From contig DBGM01000045.1 of the NCBI GenBank assembly GCA_002295885.1, positions 95,400-159,399 on the forward strand: a stretch of 64,000 nucleotides of DNA, given 5' to 3'. Below are positions 53,550 through 63,095 of this stretch, piece by piece. How positions within the stretch are numbered: position 1 is the first letter of the stretch; each line of letters begins with the position of its first letter. The notes below the pieces were generated by a model that searched no databases, had not been told where the DNA came from, and was given only the letters and a program-made list of their open reading frames with translations. The DNA is from Phycisphaerales bacterium UBA854 (GTDB lineage: Bacteria; Planctomycetota; Phycisphaerae; Phycisphaerales; SM1A02). The position numbers and the translations under genes are program-made.

Positions 53550-54385
53550 TCGGACTCGGCTTCGACGCCGACCACGGCGATGCCCGCGGCGTCGGCCGCG
53601 GCGAGCACCTCGGGGCGATCGATCAGGATCACACGCCCGACGCCGAGGGCCATGCATCCGGCTCCGGCGGCCGCGAGGGTTTCGATCGTCGAGACGCCCA
53701 CGGAGGGTACGTCCGCCCGGGTGTCGTGATCGCTGCGCGAGGTCTTGAGGAAGGTCCAGCCGCGCGTACGGCAGAGTTCGCCGGCACGCTGGATCATCCG
53801 GTCGGAACCCTCCAGTGCCTCGACGGCGATCACGTCCCGTTCACGGACGGCCATGGACTGTCCGATGTCGAGTGCGGTGGTCTGCTGCAGCATCGGCCAT
53901 GCGAAGTCGATGTCGCCCTGCTGCATGGCGTCGGGTTGCACGGAACCCATGACGCCCGGGGTGGCGAGGTGGTCGGGAATGAAGGAGGTGGAGTCCACGA
54001 GATCGATTCCTCCACGATGCAGTTCATCGATGACCGCTCCGAGGACGGCCTGATCGCGTCGATCGTGTCGCAGACGACGATACCACAGCCAGGCGGCTCG
54101 CCAGTCCGGCAGTTCGCGAACCAGACGGAGCGGATCATGCATCCGGGCCTTGGAGACTCGTCCGACCATCACGGCCTGCGTCGATCGCCAACGCCGCAGG
54201 CGGCGAATCCACGAACCGATCCGGTAGACGCCCACCGGAGTGAACTCGTCGCACAGGGCCGGCAGTTCCGGATCGAAGTGGCCTCGGAACGCGACGCAGC
54301 ACACGCGGCGTCCCTGGGCACGCATGCCCCGGGCCACGAGGATCGGGAGCCGGCCTTCGCCGGCGATGAGTCCGATGGGATCCAT
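53546..54385 (-). CDS. lpxI: LpxI-like UDP-2,3-diacylglucosamine pyrophosphatase
   Basis: 279 residues. The DUF1009/LpxI pattern is seen: GLIAGEGRLPILVARGMRA at the start, AVMVGRVSKARM, AVEALEGSDRMIQRAGEL and KTSRSDHDTRADVPSVGVSTIE, which contains the catalytic Asp and the DxPxxG element. It cleaves UDP-2,3-diacylglucosamine to lipid X in lipid A synthesis. The next gene begins within its stop codon (ATGA). With the LpxL-like gene at 29782, the window supports a lipid A-type outer membrane. Confidence 0.87.
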   Translation of the reverse strand: MDPIGLIAGEGRLPILVARGMRAQGRRVCCVAFRGHFDPELPALCDEFTPVGVYRIGSWIRRLRRWRSTQAVMVGRVSKARMHDPLRLVRELPDWRAAWLWYRRLRHDRRDQAVLGAVIDELHRGGIDLVDSTSFIPDHLATPGVMGSVQPDAMQQGDIDFAWPMLQQTTALDIGQSMAVRERDVIAVEALEGSDRMIQRAGELCRTRGWTFLKTSRSDHDTRADVPSVGVSTIETLAAAGAGCMALGVGRVILIDRPEVLAAADAAGIAVVGVEAESE

Positions 54386-54395
54386 GCGGTTGATT

Positions 54396-54989
54396 TTACT
54401 CGTTCCCCGAGGGAAGGAACCGGCTTTCGCCACCCCGCAGGGGCTTGGCCGTGAGAATGTGGTCGAGAGCGGCATCCGGGTCGGGCACCACGGTGAAGAG
54501 CTCCTTCGCCGCCGCCCGCAGGAACCCCTCGTCGATGCTCCGATCCAGCTGTTCCAGCATGGGATCGCACCAGTTCTGGGTATTGACGATCGCGATCGGA
54601 CCCTCGACGTTTCCGATCACGCGCTGCTCGAGCACCACCAGCAGTTCGACCAGCGTGCCCAGTCCACCGCCGAGGACGACGGTCGCGTCACCGAGTTCGA
54701 TGAGCTTGGTGCGTCGCTCCTGCATGGTCTCCACGACCACGAGTTCGTCGACGTGGGGATCGGCCTGCTCGACCTCGCGGAAGAATCGCGTCGTCACGCC
54801 GATGGTGTGTCCGTTCGCGCTACGCACCGCATTCGCGGTTGCGCCCATGAGTCCGACGTGTCCGCCGCCGTAGACAAGGGCCAGTCCCTCCTCGCCCATG
54901 CGCGTTCCCAGCCGTCGAGCCGCGTCCAGGTGTGCCGGATCGATGCGGCTCGACGATGAACAGTAGACGCTGACGGCCTGCACGCTCAT
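54396..54989 (-). CDS. LOG family protein, variant active-site motif
   Basis: 197 residues. The Rossmann-like start VSVYCSSSSR, LVYGGGHVGLMGATANAV and the MQERRTKLIELGDATVVLGGGLGTLVELLVVLEQ segment match the LOG family (TIGR00730-type lysine decarboxylase-like), many of which are cytokinin 5'-monophosphate phosphoribohydrolases. The usual PGGxGTxEE is LGGGLGTLVEL here, so the Pro is Gly and the first Glu is Val; the second Glu is kept. The enzyme may act on AMP-type substrates or be altered. It follows dsbD by a 4-base overlap. Confidence 0.85.
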   Translation of the reverse strand: MSVQAVSVYCSSSSRIDPAHLDAARRLGTRMGEEGLALVYGGGHVGLMGATANAVRSANGHTIGVTTRFFREVEQADPHVDELVVVETMQERRTKLIELGDATVVLGGGLGTLVELLVVLEQRVIGNVEGPIAIVNTQNWCDPMLEQLDRSIDEGFLRAAAKELFTVVPDPDAALDHILTAKPLRGGESRFLPSGNE

Positions 54990-56965
54990 CCGTCACCTCG
55001 TGCGAGACGGACCGCCTCCAGCACCTGCTCGATCGTGTAGAAATCGCCCCGGAACACCTCGCGGCCGTCCGGAGCGAGCACGATCAGCAGGGGAATACGC
55101 AGCCCGCCGACTTCGGCCAGCAGGTCGTTGCCGACGGTGTTGTTGCCGGTCAGGTCGATCTTCATGGGAACGGCTTGTCCGTCCTGGAACAGTGCGGTCA
55201 CCGCATCGCTGGCGAGGACGGTCTGCTCGAGGGCCTTGCAGTTCAGACACCATTCGGCGGTGAACTCCAGGACGACCACGTCGCCGTCCTCAAGGGATTC
55301 CTCCAGTCGTTCCGGGGTGTAGTAGATCCAGTCGATCGGCCCCTTGTCGGTCAGTTCGATTCCGCCGAGGACCCCGGTCGCGATCAGCAGTGCGCCGATG
55401 ACTCCGAAGATGCTCCGCTGCTTCCAGGACGGGGAGATCGCGAAGGTCCGCCACGCCAGCCAGCCCCCGGCGACCATGAGGATTCCCGCGACGACCCAGA
55501 GGTAGTTCCGTCCGGGCGGCTCGGGCGGAACGGCCAGCACTCCGCTGAGTCCGACCCCGACGAAGTAGGCGGCGGCGGCCAGCATCAGCAGGCCCATGAC
55601 CTGCTTGATGAGTTCGCTCGCGGCTCCGGCCTTGGGCATCCGATCGGTGAGCCGGGGAAACGCGGCAAGAATCAGGTAGGGGGCGCCCATGCCCAGACCG
55701 ATGGCGGCGAACACCAACATGGTGATTCCCGGCGGTTCGGTGGTCGCCCACGCGGCGGCGGCTCCCATGAACGGGGCCGTGCACGGCGTGGACAGGACCG
55801 CGGTCATGATGCCGAAGAGGAACGAACCGTGGACGGTGTCGTGCTTCGGATTGACCATGTAGAGCTTGCCGGGCAGACGGATGGTGAACAGTCCGCACAT
55901 GCCGATGGCCATCAGTCCGATGATCAGCCCGACCGTAATCGTGAACGCCGGATACTGGAAGAGCTGGTTCGTCGCGGTGAAGCCGCTGACGAAGGCCATA
56001 AGCCCGCCCAGCACCAGCCAGAAGAAGATGATGCCCGCCATCATGACGATGCCCAGCAGCAGGGTCCGGCTTCGGTGCGCTCCGCTGCCGCTCAACGCCA
56101 TGATCTTCAGGGGGATCACCGGCAGCACGCACGGGGTGAGATTCAGGAGGAATCCACCGAAGGCCGCCACGAGCAGGAGCAGCAGCAGTCCCCAGCCGCT
56201 GGCGTCGATGTCGAAGTTGAGGCCGAAGGTGTCGAAGGCGACCACGTCGGGCGGTGCTTCGCCTGAACGGATGCGTTCGAAGACGCCCGGATCGAATCCT
56301 CCGAACAGCGACGCGTCGGGGGTGGGACTGGTCGTCTTGTCGGCCAGGGGCACGATGGTGAGTTCGACCGGGATTCCGTAGTCGTCCCATCCGGCCTCGC
56401 CGGGTCTCGGGCTCGGAGCGAGGCAGGTGGTGTCGTCGCAGACCTGGAAGATGGGCTTCAGCCGGACGGTGGTCGTGCCCGGTTCGGCATCGGCCGCGAC
56501 GGTGATCGGCAGGTACGCGACGGCACGACCTTCGTACACGGCGTAGTCCACCGGGGACGCGCCGAAGGCGACCTGGACCACATGCTCCTCGGGCCACTGA
56601 ATGAAAGGAGGATGCGCGATCAGCCCGGCGTCGGGATCCACTTCGACGCGGAGTTCGGTGGCCACGTAGTCCTCGGCTTCCCCGAGTTCGGGCGGAACGT
56701 CCGGCTGGTTGGTGTGGATATGCCATCCCGTGTCGTGATCGAAGATCACGGCGATCACCAGATCGTCGCCCGGGACGACTTCCCGCTGGGAGGGGGTGGC
56801 CGAGACCTCGACCGAATCGCGGGAATCGAAGAATCGGGGGGCCTCCTGGCGGGCCTGGGGCACCGGGATGCCGAAATTGGGCAGACCCGGCTTCTGGCCG
56901 GGGCCCTGGCTGGGGGCGGCCGAAGCGATGAGGGAGGTCAGGATGAGGGCGATTTTCAGGATCAT
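54986..56965 (-). CDS. dsbD: Thiol:disulfide interchange protein DsbD
   Basis: 659 residues. The signal peptide (LKIALILTSLIASAAPS) leads into an N-terminal immunoglobulin-like domain with the redox pair CDDTTC. Eight membrane segments contain the pair in GGFLLNLTPCVLPVIPLK and LSTPCTAPFMGA. The C-terminal thioredoxin-like domain has TAEWCLNCKALEQ. This is the classical three-domain DsbD that carries electrons from thioredoxin to periplasmic proteins. It leads an operon with LOG-, LpxI- and TlyA-like genes, each coupled by short overlaps. Confidence 0.95.
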   Translation of the reverse strand: MILKIALILTSLIASAAPSQGPGQKPGLPNFGIPVPQARQEAPRFFDSRDSVEVSATPSQREVVPGDDLVIAVIFDHDTGWHIHTNQPDVPPELGEAEDYVATELRVEVDPDAGLIAHPPFIQWPEEHVVQVAFGASPVDYAVYEGRAVAYLPITVAADAEPGTTTVRLKPIFQVCDDTTCLAPSPRPGEAGWDDYGIPVELTIVPLADKTTSPTPDASLFGGFDPGVFERIRSGEAPPDVVAFDTFGLNFDIDASGWGLLLLLLVAAFGGFLLNLTPCVLPVIPLKIMALSGSGAHRSRTLLLGIVMMAGIIFFWLVLGGLMAFVSGFTATNQLFQYPAFTITVGLIIGLMAIGMCGLFTIRLPGKLYMVNPKHDTVHGSFLFGIMTAVLSTPCTAPFMGAAAAWATTEPPGITMLVFAAIGLGMGAPYLILAAFPRLTDRMPKAGAASELIKQVMGLLMLAAAAYFVGVGLSGVLAVPPEPPGRNYLWVVAGILMVAGGWLAWRTFAISPSWKQRSIFGVIGALLIATGVLGGIELTDKGPIDWIYYTPERLEESLEDGDVVVLEFTAEWCLNCKALEQTVLASDAVTALFQDGQAVPMKIDLTGNNTVGNDLLAEVGGLRIPLLIVLAPDGREVFRGDFYTIEQVLEAVRLARGDG

Positions 56966-57070
56966 CTGGAAGCGGCAGGATAGCCACTGGGCTTCAAGTG
57001 GTTTTCCTCCATGCTCCGATAAACGGGTTGCGGGTCGGTTTTCTTGCCCAGAACCCGCGGGGAGTCCTGC

Positions 57071-58087
57071 GTGCACGACGCATTGAATCAAAATCAGGTT
57101 GAAGCCCTCATGACGGCCGTTTCCGATGGCAGTGTGCCCGTGGAGGCCCCCCCGTCGAAGGTGTTTTGCCTCGATCGTGGCCAGGAGGGCTGCCCGGCGA
57201 TCTCCACCTACGATTTCAAGCGGCCCGAGCGGATCAGCAAGGATCAGATCCGGTCCCTCAAGACCCTCCACGAGCCCTTCGCCCGGAATGTCGGCAGTCA
57301 GTGGACCGGCCTGCTTCGAACCATCGTCGAGATCGAGATCGGCCGGGTGGAGCAGATGACCTACGCGGAATACACGGCCGGTCTGGCCGATCCCACCTGT
57401 TTCGGTCTGGTCCGCCCGGACAGCCTCGAAGGCTCGGTCTGCCTGGAACTGTCCCCGGACATCTTCTACTCGATGATCGATCGGCTCATGGGCGGAGATG
57501 CCTCGGCGCCGAGGATTCCCGGGCGACCGCTGACGCAGATCGAGGAGCGGCTCGCCCGTTCGGTGCTGCACCGGGCCATGAGTCCGCTCTCGGATGCGTG
57601 GTCCACGATCTGTCCGGTGCAGTTCGCTCTGGGCGACATCGAATCGAATCCGCAGATCGCCCAGATCGTCCCGCCCAACGAAGTGGTGATCGCGTTCGAG
57701 TTCAACGTGCAGATGGTCGGAAAGGTGGACCGCATGAGTCTGTGCGTTCCCTTCAACGTCATCGAGCCGTTGATGGATGAACTCGGCCGCCGGGCCTGGA
57801 CCTTCTCCGGTGCCGACGGACGGAATCATCTGCATGTCGATCAGCTGTCCCGTCACATCGCGGACACGGGGGTGGAGGTCAACGCGACCCTGGCGGAAAC
57901 CACCATGACGCTGTCGGACCTCCAGGGCCTCGAGGTGGGCGATCTCATCCTCACGGGTCGCCAGTCCGAGTCGCCGGTGACGATCCTGGTCGAAGGCCGG
58001 CCGAAGTACCTCGCCAGCCTCGGGCAGCATCAGGGATCCAGAGTGGTCCGGGTTCTTCGCTCGATTCGGTCCGGCGAACGGACCTGA
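57071..58087 (+). CDS. fliM: Flagellar motor switch protein FliM
   Basis: 338 residues from GTG at 57071, which has GGGGAG 6 bases upstream. The N-terminus begins HDALNQNQVEALMTAV, close to the usual CheY-binding LSQxEIDALL. The middle domain (KTLHEPFARNVGSQWTGLLR, GSVCLELSPDIFYSMIDRLMGG) and the C-terminal SpoA-like part (VEVNATLAETTMTLSDLQGLEVGDLI) match. FliM forms the C-ring and binds CheY-P. No other flagellar gene is near. It is divergent from dsbD. Confidence 0.92.
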   Translation: MHDALNQNQVEALMTAVSDGSVPVEAPPSKVFCLDRGQEGCPAISTYDFKRPERISKDQIRSLKTLHEPFARNVGSQWTGLLRTIVEIEIGRVEQMTYAEYTAGLADPTCFGLVRPDSLEGSVCLELSPDIFYSMIDRLMGGDASAPRIPGRPLTQIEERLARSVLHRAMSPLSDAWSTICPVQFALGDIESNPQIAQIVPPNEVVIAFEFNVQMVGKVDRMSLCVPFNVIEPLMDELGRRAWTFSGADGRNHLHVDQLSRHIADTGVEVNATLAETTMTLSDLQGLEVGDLILTGRQSESPVTILVEGRPKYLASLGQHQGSRVVRVLRSIRSGERT

Positions 58088-58224
58088 TCGCCCTTCACGG
58101 CATCGAGAACGGGGTCGGCGCCTCTTCTGCGGTTGCAGGAGCGGGGTGGGGTGGATATTGTTCGCTGATTGGTTTGGAAGTTTCCGGGTCCGAAGGCCCG
58201 GATTTCAGTGACGGAGCAAGACAG

Positions 58225-58269
58225 ATGGTCCACTTCCTTCACCTTAGGCCGGCCCGGCATGACGGTTGA
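58225..58269 (+). CDS. Possible 14-residue leader ORF upstream of nusA
   Basis: GGAG stands 8 bases before the ATG. The product would be MVHFLHLRPARHDG (three His, three Arg in 14 residues). The stop is inside a small hairpin and two more hairpins follow. The GACAGATGGT around the start codon also occurs at the HU leader ORF and at 58470. Translation is unproven. Confidence 0.25.
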   Translation: MVHFLHLRPARHDG

Positions 58270-58409
58270 ATCCGTCATTTCGTGTCGTCCGGCGTGCGGC
58301 GTTCTTCCGCACGAGGTCTGCGTGTTGCCGCGTAGCGAGGGTTCTCCCTTGATCTGAGTGCCTACCCATTCTGGGCGGTGCTCGCTCCTTCGGGGGCGAC
58401 GGCGACGCG

Positions 58410-58442
58410 GACCACGGAAGCTCTCCCGGGAGTTCCGTGGTC
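58410..58442 (+). terminator. Strong hairpin upstream of nusA
   Basis: GACCACGGAA and TTCCGTGGTC form a perfect 10-bp stem with an inner CTCCCGGGAG palindrome in the loop. TGTTCATT follows. It lies 32 bases before the first in-frame nusA ATG at 58475 and could be a terminator or an attenuator in the leader. Confidence 0.5.
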
Positions 58443-58513
58443 TGTTCATTGGATGAGGAACCGGGACAGGACAGATGGTCGCATCGGGCCAACCCCGATC
58501 GACGAGGAAGCAG

Positions 58514-59944
58514 ATGAATCAAGAGACGATTCGGATCATTGACACCATCTCCCGCGAGCGGAACATCGATCGGGAACTCCTCATCGGAGATCTCGAACAG
58601 GCGATGGTCAGCGCGGCGCGCAAGCATTTCAACTCGCTCGACACCGAGGAGTTCGGATGCCGGATCGAGCCCATCTCCGGCGAACTCAGTCTCTGGCGAA
58701 ACAACGAGGACGGTACCGTCGAGACCATCCCGATCGAGGAACTGGGCCGGATTCCGGCCCAGACCGCGAAGCAGGTCATGATCCAGCGGTTCCGCGAGGA
58801 CGAACGGGCGAGTCTGCTCGACGAGTTCTCCAAGCGGCTCGGGGACGTGGTCACCGGTACGGCCCACCGCTACGAAGGCGGGGCCCTGGTGGTGCAGGTC
58901 GATCGCGCGGAAGGCTTCATGCCCCGCAGCGAGCAGATTCCGGGAGAGGTCTTCCATCCCGGCGACCGGGTCCGATGCCTGGTTCGGGATGTCCGCGAGG
59001 AGGGCAGCCGGGTCAAGGTGGTGCTGTCACGCAGTCACACCGACTTCATCCGCCGCCTCTTCGAGGCCGAGGTTCCCGAGGTCTCCGAGCACATCATCGA
59101 GATCAAGGCGATGTCCCGGGAGCCGGGATTCCGTACCAAGATCGCCGTCTCCTCGATCGACTCGAAGGTGGATGCGGTCGGAGCCTGCGTCGGTGTACGG
59201 GGCAGCCGGATCCGGAACATCGTCGACGAACTCGGCGGCGAGAAGATTGACATTGTCCGCTGGAATGAGTCCAGCCAGATCCTCATCTCCAACGCCCTCA
59301 AGCCGGCCGAGGTCGAGGAAGTCAGCCTGTGCTTCGAGCTCGGTCGTGCAACGATCATCGTGCGGGACGACCAGCTGTCGCTCGCCATCGGGCGCCGCGG
59401 GCAGAATGTCCGCCTTGCGGCCCGTCTGACCGGCTGGGACATCGACATCCTCACCCCCAACGAGTTTGCGCGGAGCCTCGAGACCCTCGAGCAGACCGTG
59501 CGGACCGTGGAGGGCGTCGAGGATTCGATGCTGGATCGAATGGGCGCACTCGGCATGATCAGCGTGTTCGACGTCGAGGAGGTCGGTGTCGAGGTGCTCG
59601 TCAACGATGTCGAGATGTCGCAGACACTTGCGGACACGGTGGTCGCGGAATGCTCCGCCATGTCCAAGGTCGTCGCCGAGCAGCAGCAGAAGGAGAAGGA
59701 GGAAGAGGAGCGCCGGCGTGCCGAAGAAGCGGCCGCAGCCGATGCGTTGCTCGCCTCCCAGACCGACGCCGGAGCGGAACTCGCCGCCGATTCGATTCTC
59801 GGTGGCGCTCCCGTGGAGGCCGCGGAGCCCGGGGTGGAAACCGCGGACGCTGCGGATGAGACCGCGGACGACGTGAGCGAAGCCGAAGCAGAAACCAGTG
59901 AGCCGGACTCCGACGTGGAGCAGCCGGAAACCGAAGCATCCTGA
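58514..59944 (+). CDS. nusA: Transcription factor NusA
   Basis: About 476 residues from the ATG at 58514, after GAGGAAG. An ATG at 58475 would add 13 residues (MVASGQPRSTRKQ) and follows AGGACAG, so either may be used. The N-terminal domain (MNQETIRIIDTISRERNID...DLEQAMVSAARKHF) binds RNA polymerase. The S1 part is VVTGTAHRYEGGALVVQVDRAEGFMP, and the two KH domains include GACVGVRGSRIRNIVDEL and GRATIIVRDDQLSLAIGRRGQNVRLAARLTGWDIDI. The C-terminal 130 residues are acidic and Ala/Glu-rich. RimP is not upstream, unlike in many bacteria. The infB gene follows after 13 bases. Confidence 0.95.
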   Translation: MNQETIRIIDTISRERNIDRELLIGDLEQAMVSAARKHFNSLDTEEFGCRIEPISGELSLWRNNEDGTVETIPIEELGRIPAQTAKQVMIQRFREDERASLLDEFSKRLGDVVTGTAHRYEGGALVVQVDRAEGFMPRSEQIPGEVFHPGDRVRCLVRDVREEGSRVKVVLSRSHTDFIRRLFEAEVPEVSEHIIEIKAMSREPGFRTKIAVSSIDSKVDAVGACVGVRGSRIRNIVDELGGEKIDIVRWNESSQILISNALKPAEVEEVSLCFELGRATIIVRDDQLSLAIGRRGQNVRLAARLTGWDIDILTPNEFARSLETLEQTVRTVEGVEDSMLDRMGALGMISVFDVEEVGVEVLVNDVEMSQTLADTVVAECSAMSKVVAEQQQKEKEEEERRRAEEAAAADALLASQTDAGAELAADSILGGAPVEAAEPGVETADAADETADDVSEAEAETSEPDSDVEQPETEAS

Positions 59945-59957
59945 TCTGGAGCATTGC

Positions 59958-62666
59958 GTGGCCAAGAAAGCCGGCACAACCAGGGTCCACCAGATCGCCA
60001 AGGAACTTGGCGTGACGTCGAAGGACATCGTCAAGAAGTGCGAAGACGAGGGGATTCCCTCCGTCACCAACCACATGTCGACGCTGTCCGCCGGTCTGGC
60101 GGCCACGATCCGAGAGTGGTTCGCCGACAGCGGCTCGGCCGCGTCGACGGCGGTCCAGACGGCCGCACCGGTCGATGTGGACAAGGCTCGTAAGAAGGCC
60201 AAGAAGAAGGCCCGGAAGAAGCCCGTCAAGTCTGAGGCGCCACCGGCGCCCGAGGTTGCCGCTCCGACGCCGGATGCGGTGCCGCCGGTACCGCCAACGG
60301 CCGAGACGGCCGAGACGGCCGAGACGGCCGGAGACATCGCGCCCCCGTCGCAGGCTGCACCCGCCGCCACCACCACGCCCGACGCCGCGGAACAGGATCC
60401 GAAGCCGGCGGAGCAGAGGACCGATGAGAAGGAGGCGGATGTCGCTCCGCGTGGTCGTCGGCTCGAACAGCCGGTCAAGACCAAGCTCGCGGGTCCCAAG
60501 GTCATTCGTGTGGAGACACCCGACGTGGTGCCCAAGCCGCGCTCGTCCAAGGGCGACGGTCCCCGTGGTCCCCGTCCGGGCGGGCCGCGTCCCGGTGGTG
60601 GTCCAGGCATGATGCCTCCCGGTCCGCCGCCCGGTGACGATCGTCGATCCTCCTCCCGTCGCAACAAGCGCCGCAGTGCTTCGGCCCGTCAGGACACGGC
60701 GCGGCCGACGACCGGACGCACGAACCAGCAGGACGCCGGCCGGCAGTTCAACTGGAGGCAGCAGGACCTGCTGGAACGGGAACGGCGACTGTCCCGTGCG
60801 GGCGGCTTCTTCAAGGCCGCACGCCGCGACAACCTCAAGCGAACCGCCGGGGGGACCGGATCGCGTGCTCCCAGCGCGCTCGACAGCGGTGATCCGATCG
60901 TCGTCGCCGCTCCGGTCACCATCAAGGCCCTGTCGGCGGCCACCGGCATCAAGGGGCGCGACATCGTGCGTCATCTCGTGAAGGCCGAACACGATGTGGA
61001 CATCAACAGCGTGCTCGAGACCGAGCTCGCCGTCGAGACCATGGCCGACTTCGGAGTCGATCTGCAGGTCACCGAAGCCAAGAGCAGTGAAGAGGAGATC
61101 GCCAGCGGGTTCGAGGACCGCACCATGCACGACGAGCAGTCCCGTGCACCGGTGGTCACGATCCTCGGGCACGTCGACCACGGCAAGACGTCGCTGCTGG
61201 ACCGCATCCGCAGCGAGAACGTGGCCGAAGGCGAGGCCGGCGGCATCACCCAGGCCACGAGTGCGTTCCGGGTTCCGGTCCGCATCGGCGAGGAGCAGCG
61301 TGAGGTCACCTTCATCGACACGCCGGGTCACGAGGCGTTCACCGAGATGCGCGCCCGGGGAGCCCAGGTCACCGACATCGTCGTGCTGGTGGTCGCCGCC
61401 GACGACGGCGTCATGCCCCAGACCGTGGAGTCGATCAACCACGCCAAGGCGGCGGGCGTCCCCATCGTCATCGCCTTGAACAAGGTCGATAAGGCCGAGG
61501 CCACCGACGCGAACATCCAGCGAATCTTCGGTCAGCTCACGGAACACGAACTCAACCCGGTCGAATGGGGCGGCGACACCGAAGTCATCCGCACCAGCGC
61601 GATCGAGGACATCGGCATCACGGATCTGCTCGAGGTGCTCGACTACCAGGCCCAGTTGCTGGATCTCAGTGCCGACTTCGGCGGACCCGCCGAAGGCACG
61701 GTGCTCGAATCCCGGATGGAGGACGGCCGCGGCGCCGTCATCACGGGTCTCGTGCAGCAGGGCCAACTGTCCAAGGGCGACTGCATCGTGGTGGGCCGCA
61801 GCTTCGGTCGGGTTCGCGACATCGTGAACGATCGGGGCGAACGCAACGCCGATGCGATGCCGTCGACGCCCGTGGCGGTGTCCGGCATCAACACCCTTCC
61901 GGACGCCGGCGACAAGTTCTACGTCGTCAAGAATCTCCGCACCGCCGAGTCGGCCGCCCAGGAGCGGATTCAGGCCGAGCGGGAGCGGGATCTGGCGAAG
62001 GAGAAGGTCACCCTCGACAACATCTTCGAGAAGCTGGAGGGCGCTTCCCGCAAGGAGCTCCCCATCATTCTGAAGTCAGACTGTCAGGGGTCCGCGGAGA
62101 CCATCAAGGCGTCCCTGGAGAAGTGTTCCACGGACGAGGTCACCATCGCCGTGAAGCACAGCTCCGTCGGAGGCGTGAACGATTCCGACGTCGCCCTCGC
62201 GCAGGCGTCCGGGGCCATCGTGATCGGCTTCAACGTCACGGCGTCCGGCTCGGTTCGCAAGTCGGCCGAGAAGCAGGGGGTCGATGTCCGCTTCTACGAG
62301 GTGATCTACGACATCACCGACGACGTTGAGAAGGCGATCCTGGGCCTGCTGGATCCGGTCCAGCGTCTCGAGATCCTCGGGCACGCCGAGGTGCGCGAGG
62401 CCTTCAAGATCTCCAAGGTCGGCATGGTCGCCGGCTGCTACGTCACCGAGGGCAGCATCGAGCGCAATGCACTGATTCGTGTGACCCGCGACGAGATCGT
62501 CATCGAAAGCGATCGCAAGCTGGCCCAGTTGAAACGGTTCAAGGACGACGCCAAGGAGGTCAAGTCGGGGCAGGAGTGCGGCATGCTCATCGACGGGTAC
62601 GACGACATCAAGGTCGGCGACGTCCTCGAGTGCTACAAGGTGCATCACGAGCAGCCCGGAGCCTGA
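59958..62666 (+). CDS. infB: Translation initiation factor IF-2
   Basis: 902 residues from GTG at 59958, with GGAG 7 bases upstream. The N-terminal IF2-N ([25 protein letters not shown]) and a low-complexity linker rich in Ala, Pro, Arg and Gly (to about residue 330) precede the GTPase: [19 protein letters not shown] (G1), GITQATSAF (G2), DTPGHEAF (G3) and NKVDKAE (G4). Domains II-IV finish the protein ([42 protein letters not shown]). It brings fMet-tRNA to the 30S subunit. The linker DNA holds a 9-base GCCGAGACG repeat three times at 60300-60326. Confidence 0.96.
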   Translation: MAKKAGTTRVHQIAKELGVTSKDIVKKCEDEGIPSVTNHMSTLSAGLAATIREWFADSGSAASTAVQTAAPVDVDKARKKAKKKARKKPVKSEAPPAPEVAAPTPDAVPPVPPTAETAETAETAGDIAPPSQAAPAATTTPDAAEQDPKPAEQRTDEKEADVAPRGRRLEQPVKTKLAGPKVIRVETPDVVPKPRSSKGDGPRGPRPGGPRPGGGPGMMPPGPPPGDDRRSSSRRNKRRSASARQDTARPTTGRTNQQDAGRQFNWRQQDLLERERRLSRAGGFFKAARRDNLKRTAGGTGSRAPSALDSGDPIVVAAPVTIKALSAATGIKGRDIVRHLVKAEHDVDINSVLETELAVETMADFGVDLQVTEAKSSEEEIASGFEDRTMHDEQSRAPVVTILGHVDHGKTSLLDRIRSENVAEGEAGGITQATSAFRVPVRIGEEQREVTFIDTPGHEAFTEMRARGAQVTDIVVLVVAADDGVMPQTVESINHAKAAGVPIVIALNKVDKAEATDANIQRIFGQLTEHELNPVEWGGDTEVIRTSAIEDIGITDLLEVLDYQAQLLDLSADFGGPAEGTVLESRMEDGRGAVITGLVQQGQLSKGDCIVVGRSFGRVRDIVNDRGERNADAMPSTPVAVSGINTLPDAGDKFYVVKNLRTAESAAQERIQAERERDLAKEKVTLDNIFEKLEGASRKELPIILKSDCQGSAETIKASLEKCSTDEVTIAVKHSSVGGVNDSDVALAQASGAIVIGFNVTASGSVRKSAEKQGVDVRFYEVIYDITDDVEKAILGLLDPVQRLEILGHAEVREAFKISKVGMVAGCYVTEGSIERNALIRVTRDEIVIESDRKLAQLKRFKDDAKEVKSGQECGMLIDGYDDIKVGDVLECYKVHHEQPGA
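60300..60326 (+). repeat. Triplet of a 9-bp repeat within infB
   Basis: GCCGAGACG occurs three times in a row and encodes AETAETAET in the IF-2 linker. A shorter related GCCGGAGAC follows. This is a local slippage-prone repeat, in frame. Confidence 0.8.
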
Positions 62667-62693
62667 CGCCCGGGTCCGGGTCCGATTCCATCC

Positions 62694-63095
62694 ATGAGTA
62701 CGCATTCCCATCAGATCGAATCCGTGTTGAAGCGGTCCGTCCAGGATGTTTTGACCCGGGGTCTGAACGATCCGCGGGTCCGGGGGCTCATCTCCGTGAC
62801 CAAGGTCGATGTCTCGCCCGACTACGCGGAGGCGATCGTGTGGTGCTCCGTCCTGCCCGAGCAGCATGGTCCCCTCTCGATCAAGGGCATCGAGCATGCG
62901 GCGTCGTGGATCCGCCGCACCGTTGCCGACAAGGTGTCGCTGCGACGAATGCCCCGCCTCTCGTTCCGGTTGGACGAGTCGCTCAAGAAGCAGGCCGAGG
63001 TCCTCTCGGCCATCAACGAAGGTCGGCGTCGGGACGAGGAGGATCGTGCCCGTCGCGACACGAACGGTGATCAGGACGAGGAGTCCACGTCGTGA
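62694..63095 (+). CDS. rbfA: Ribosome-binding factor A
   Basis: 133 residues. The KH-like RbfA pattern is seen in SHQIESVLKRSVQDVLTRGLNDPRVRGLISVTKVDVSPDYAEAIVWCSVLP and RMPRLSFRLDESLKKQAEVLSAIN. It helps mature the 30S subunit at the 16S 5' end. The C-terminal tail is charged (EEDRARRDTNGDQDEEST). It follows infB by 27 bases and its stop overlaps the next start (GTGA). Confidence 0.92.
   Translation: MSTHSHQIESVLKRSVQDVLTRGLNDPRVRGLISVTKVDVSPDYAEAIVWCSVLPEQHGPLSIKGIEHAASWIRRTVADKVSLRRMPRLSFRLDESLKKQAEVLSAINEGRRRDEEDRARRDTNGDQDEESTS

Larger units (their letters stand above)
58088..58513 (+). promoter_or_regulatory. Long, hairpin-rich leader region upstream of nusA
   Basis: About 426 bases lie between fliM and the nusA start. 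In order there are: a GCAGGAG-type hairpin just past fliM (near 58122-58140); a TCCGGG/CCCGGA hairpin at 58183-58202; a possible leader ORF at 58225-58269; a GACGG/CCGTC hairpin on its stop codon (58261-58276); a 7-bp CGTGCGG/CCGCACG hairpin at 58293-58313; and a strong GACCACGGAA/TTCCGTGGTC hairpin at 58410-58442 followed by TGTTCATT. The layout recalls an attenuator. I did not find a recognisable -35/-10. Confidence 0.45.

Noticed and set aside
53546..54385. LpxH as the alternative for the lpxI-like gene
   Set aside because: No calcineurin-like metallophosphatase motifs (GDxHG, GNHD) are seen; the DUF1009 pattern is clear.
58169..58357. A 62-codon plus-strand ORF in the nusA leader
   Set aside because: It would run through several hairpins, has no good ribosome site and no recognisable product.
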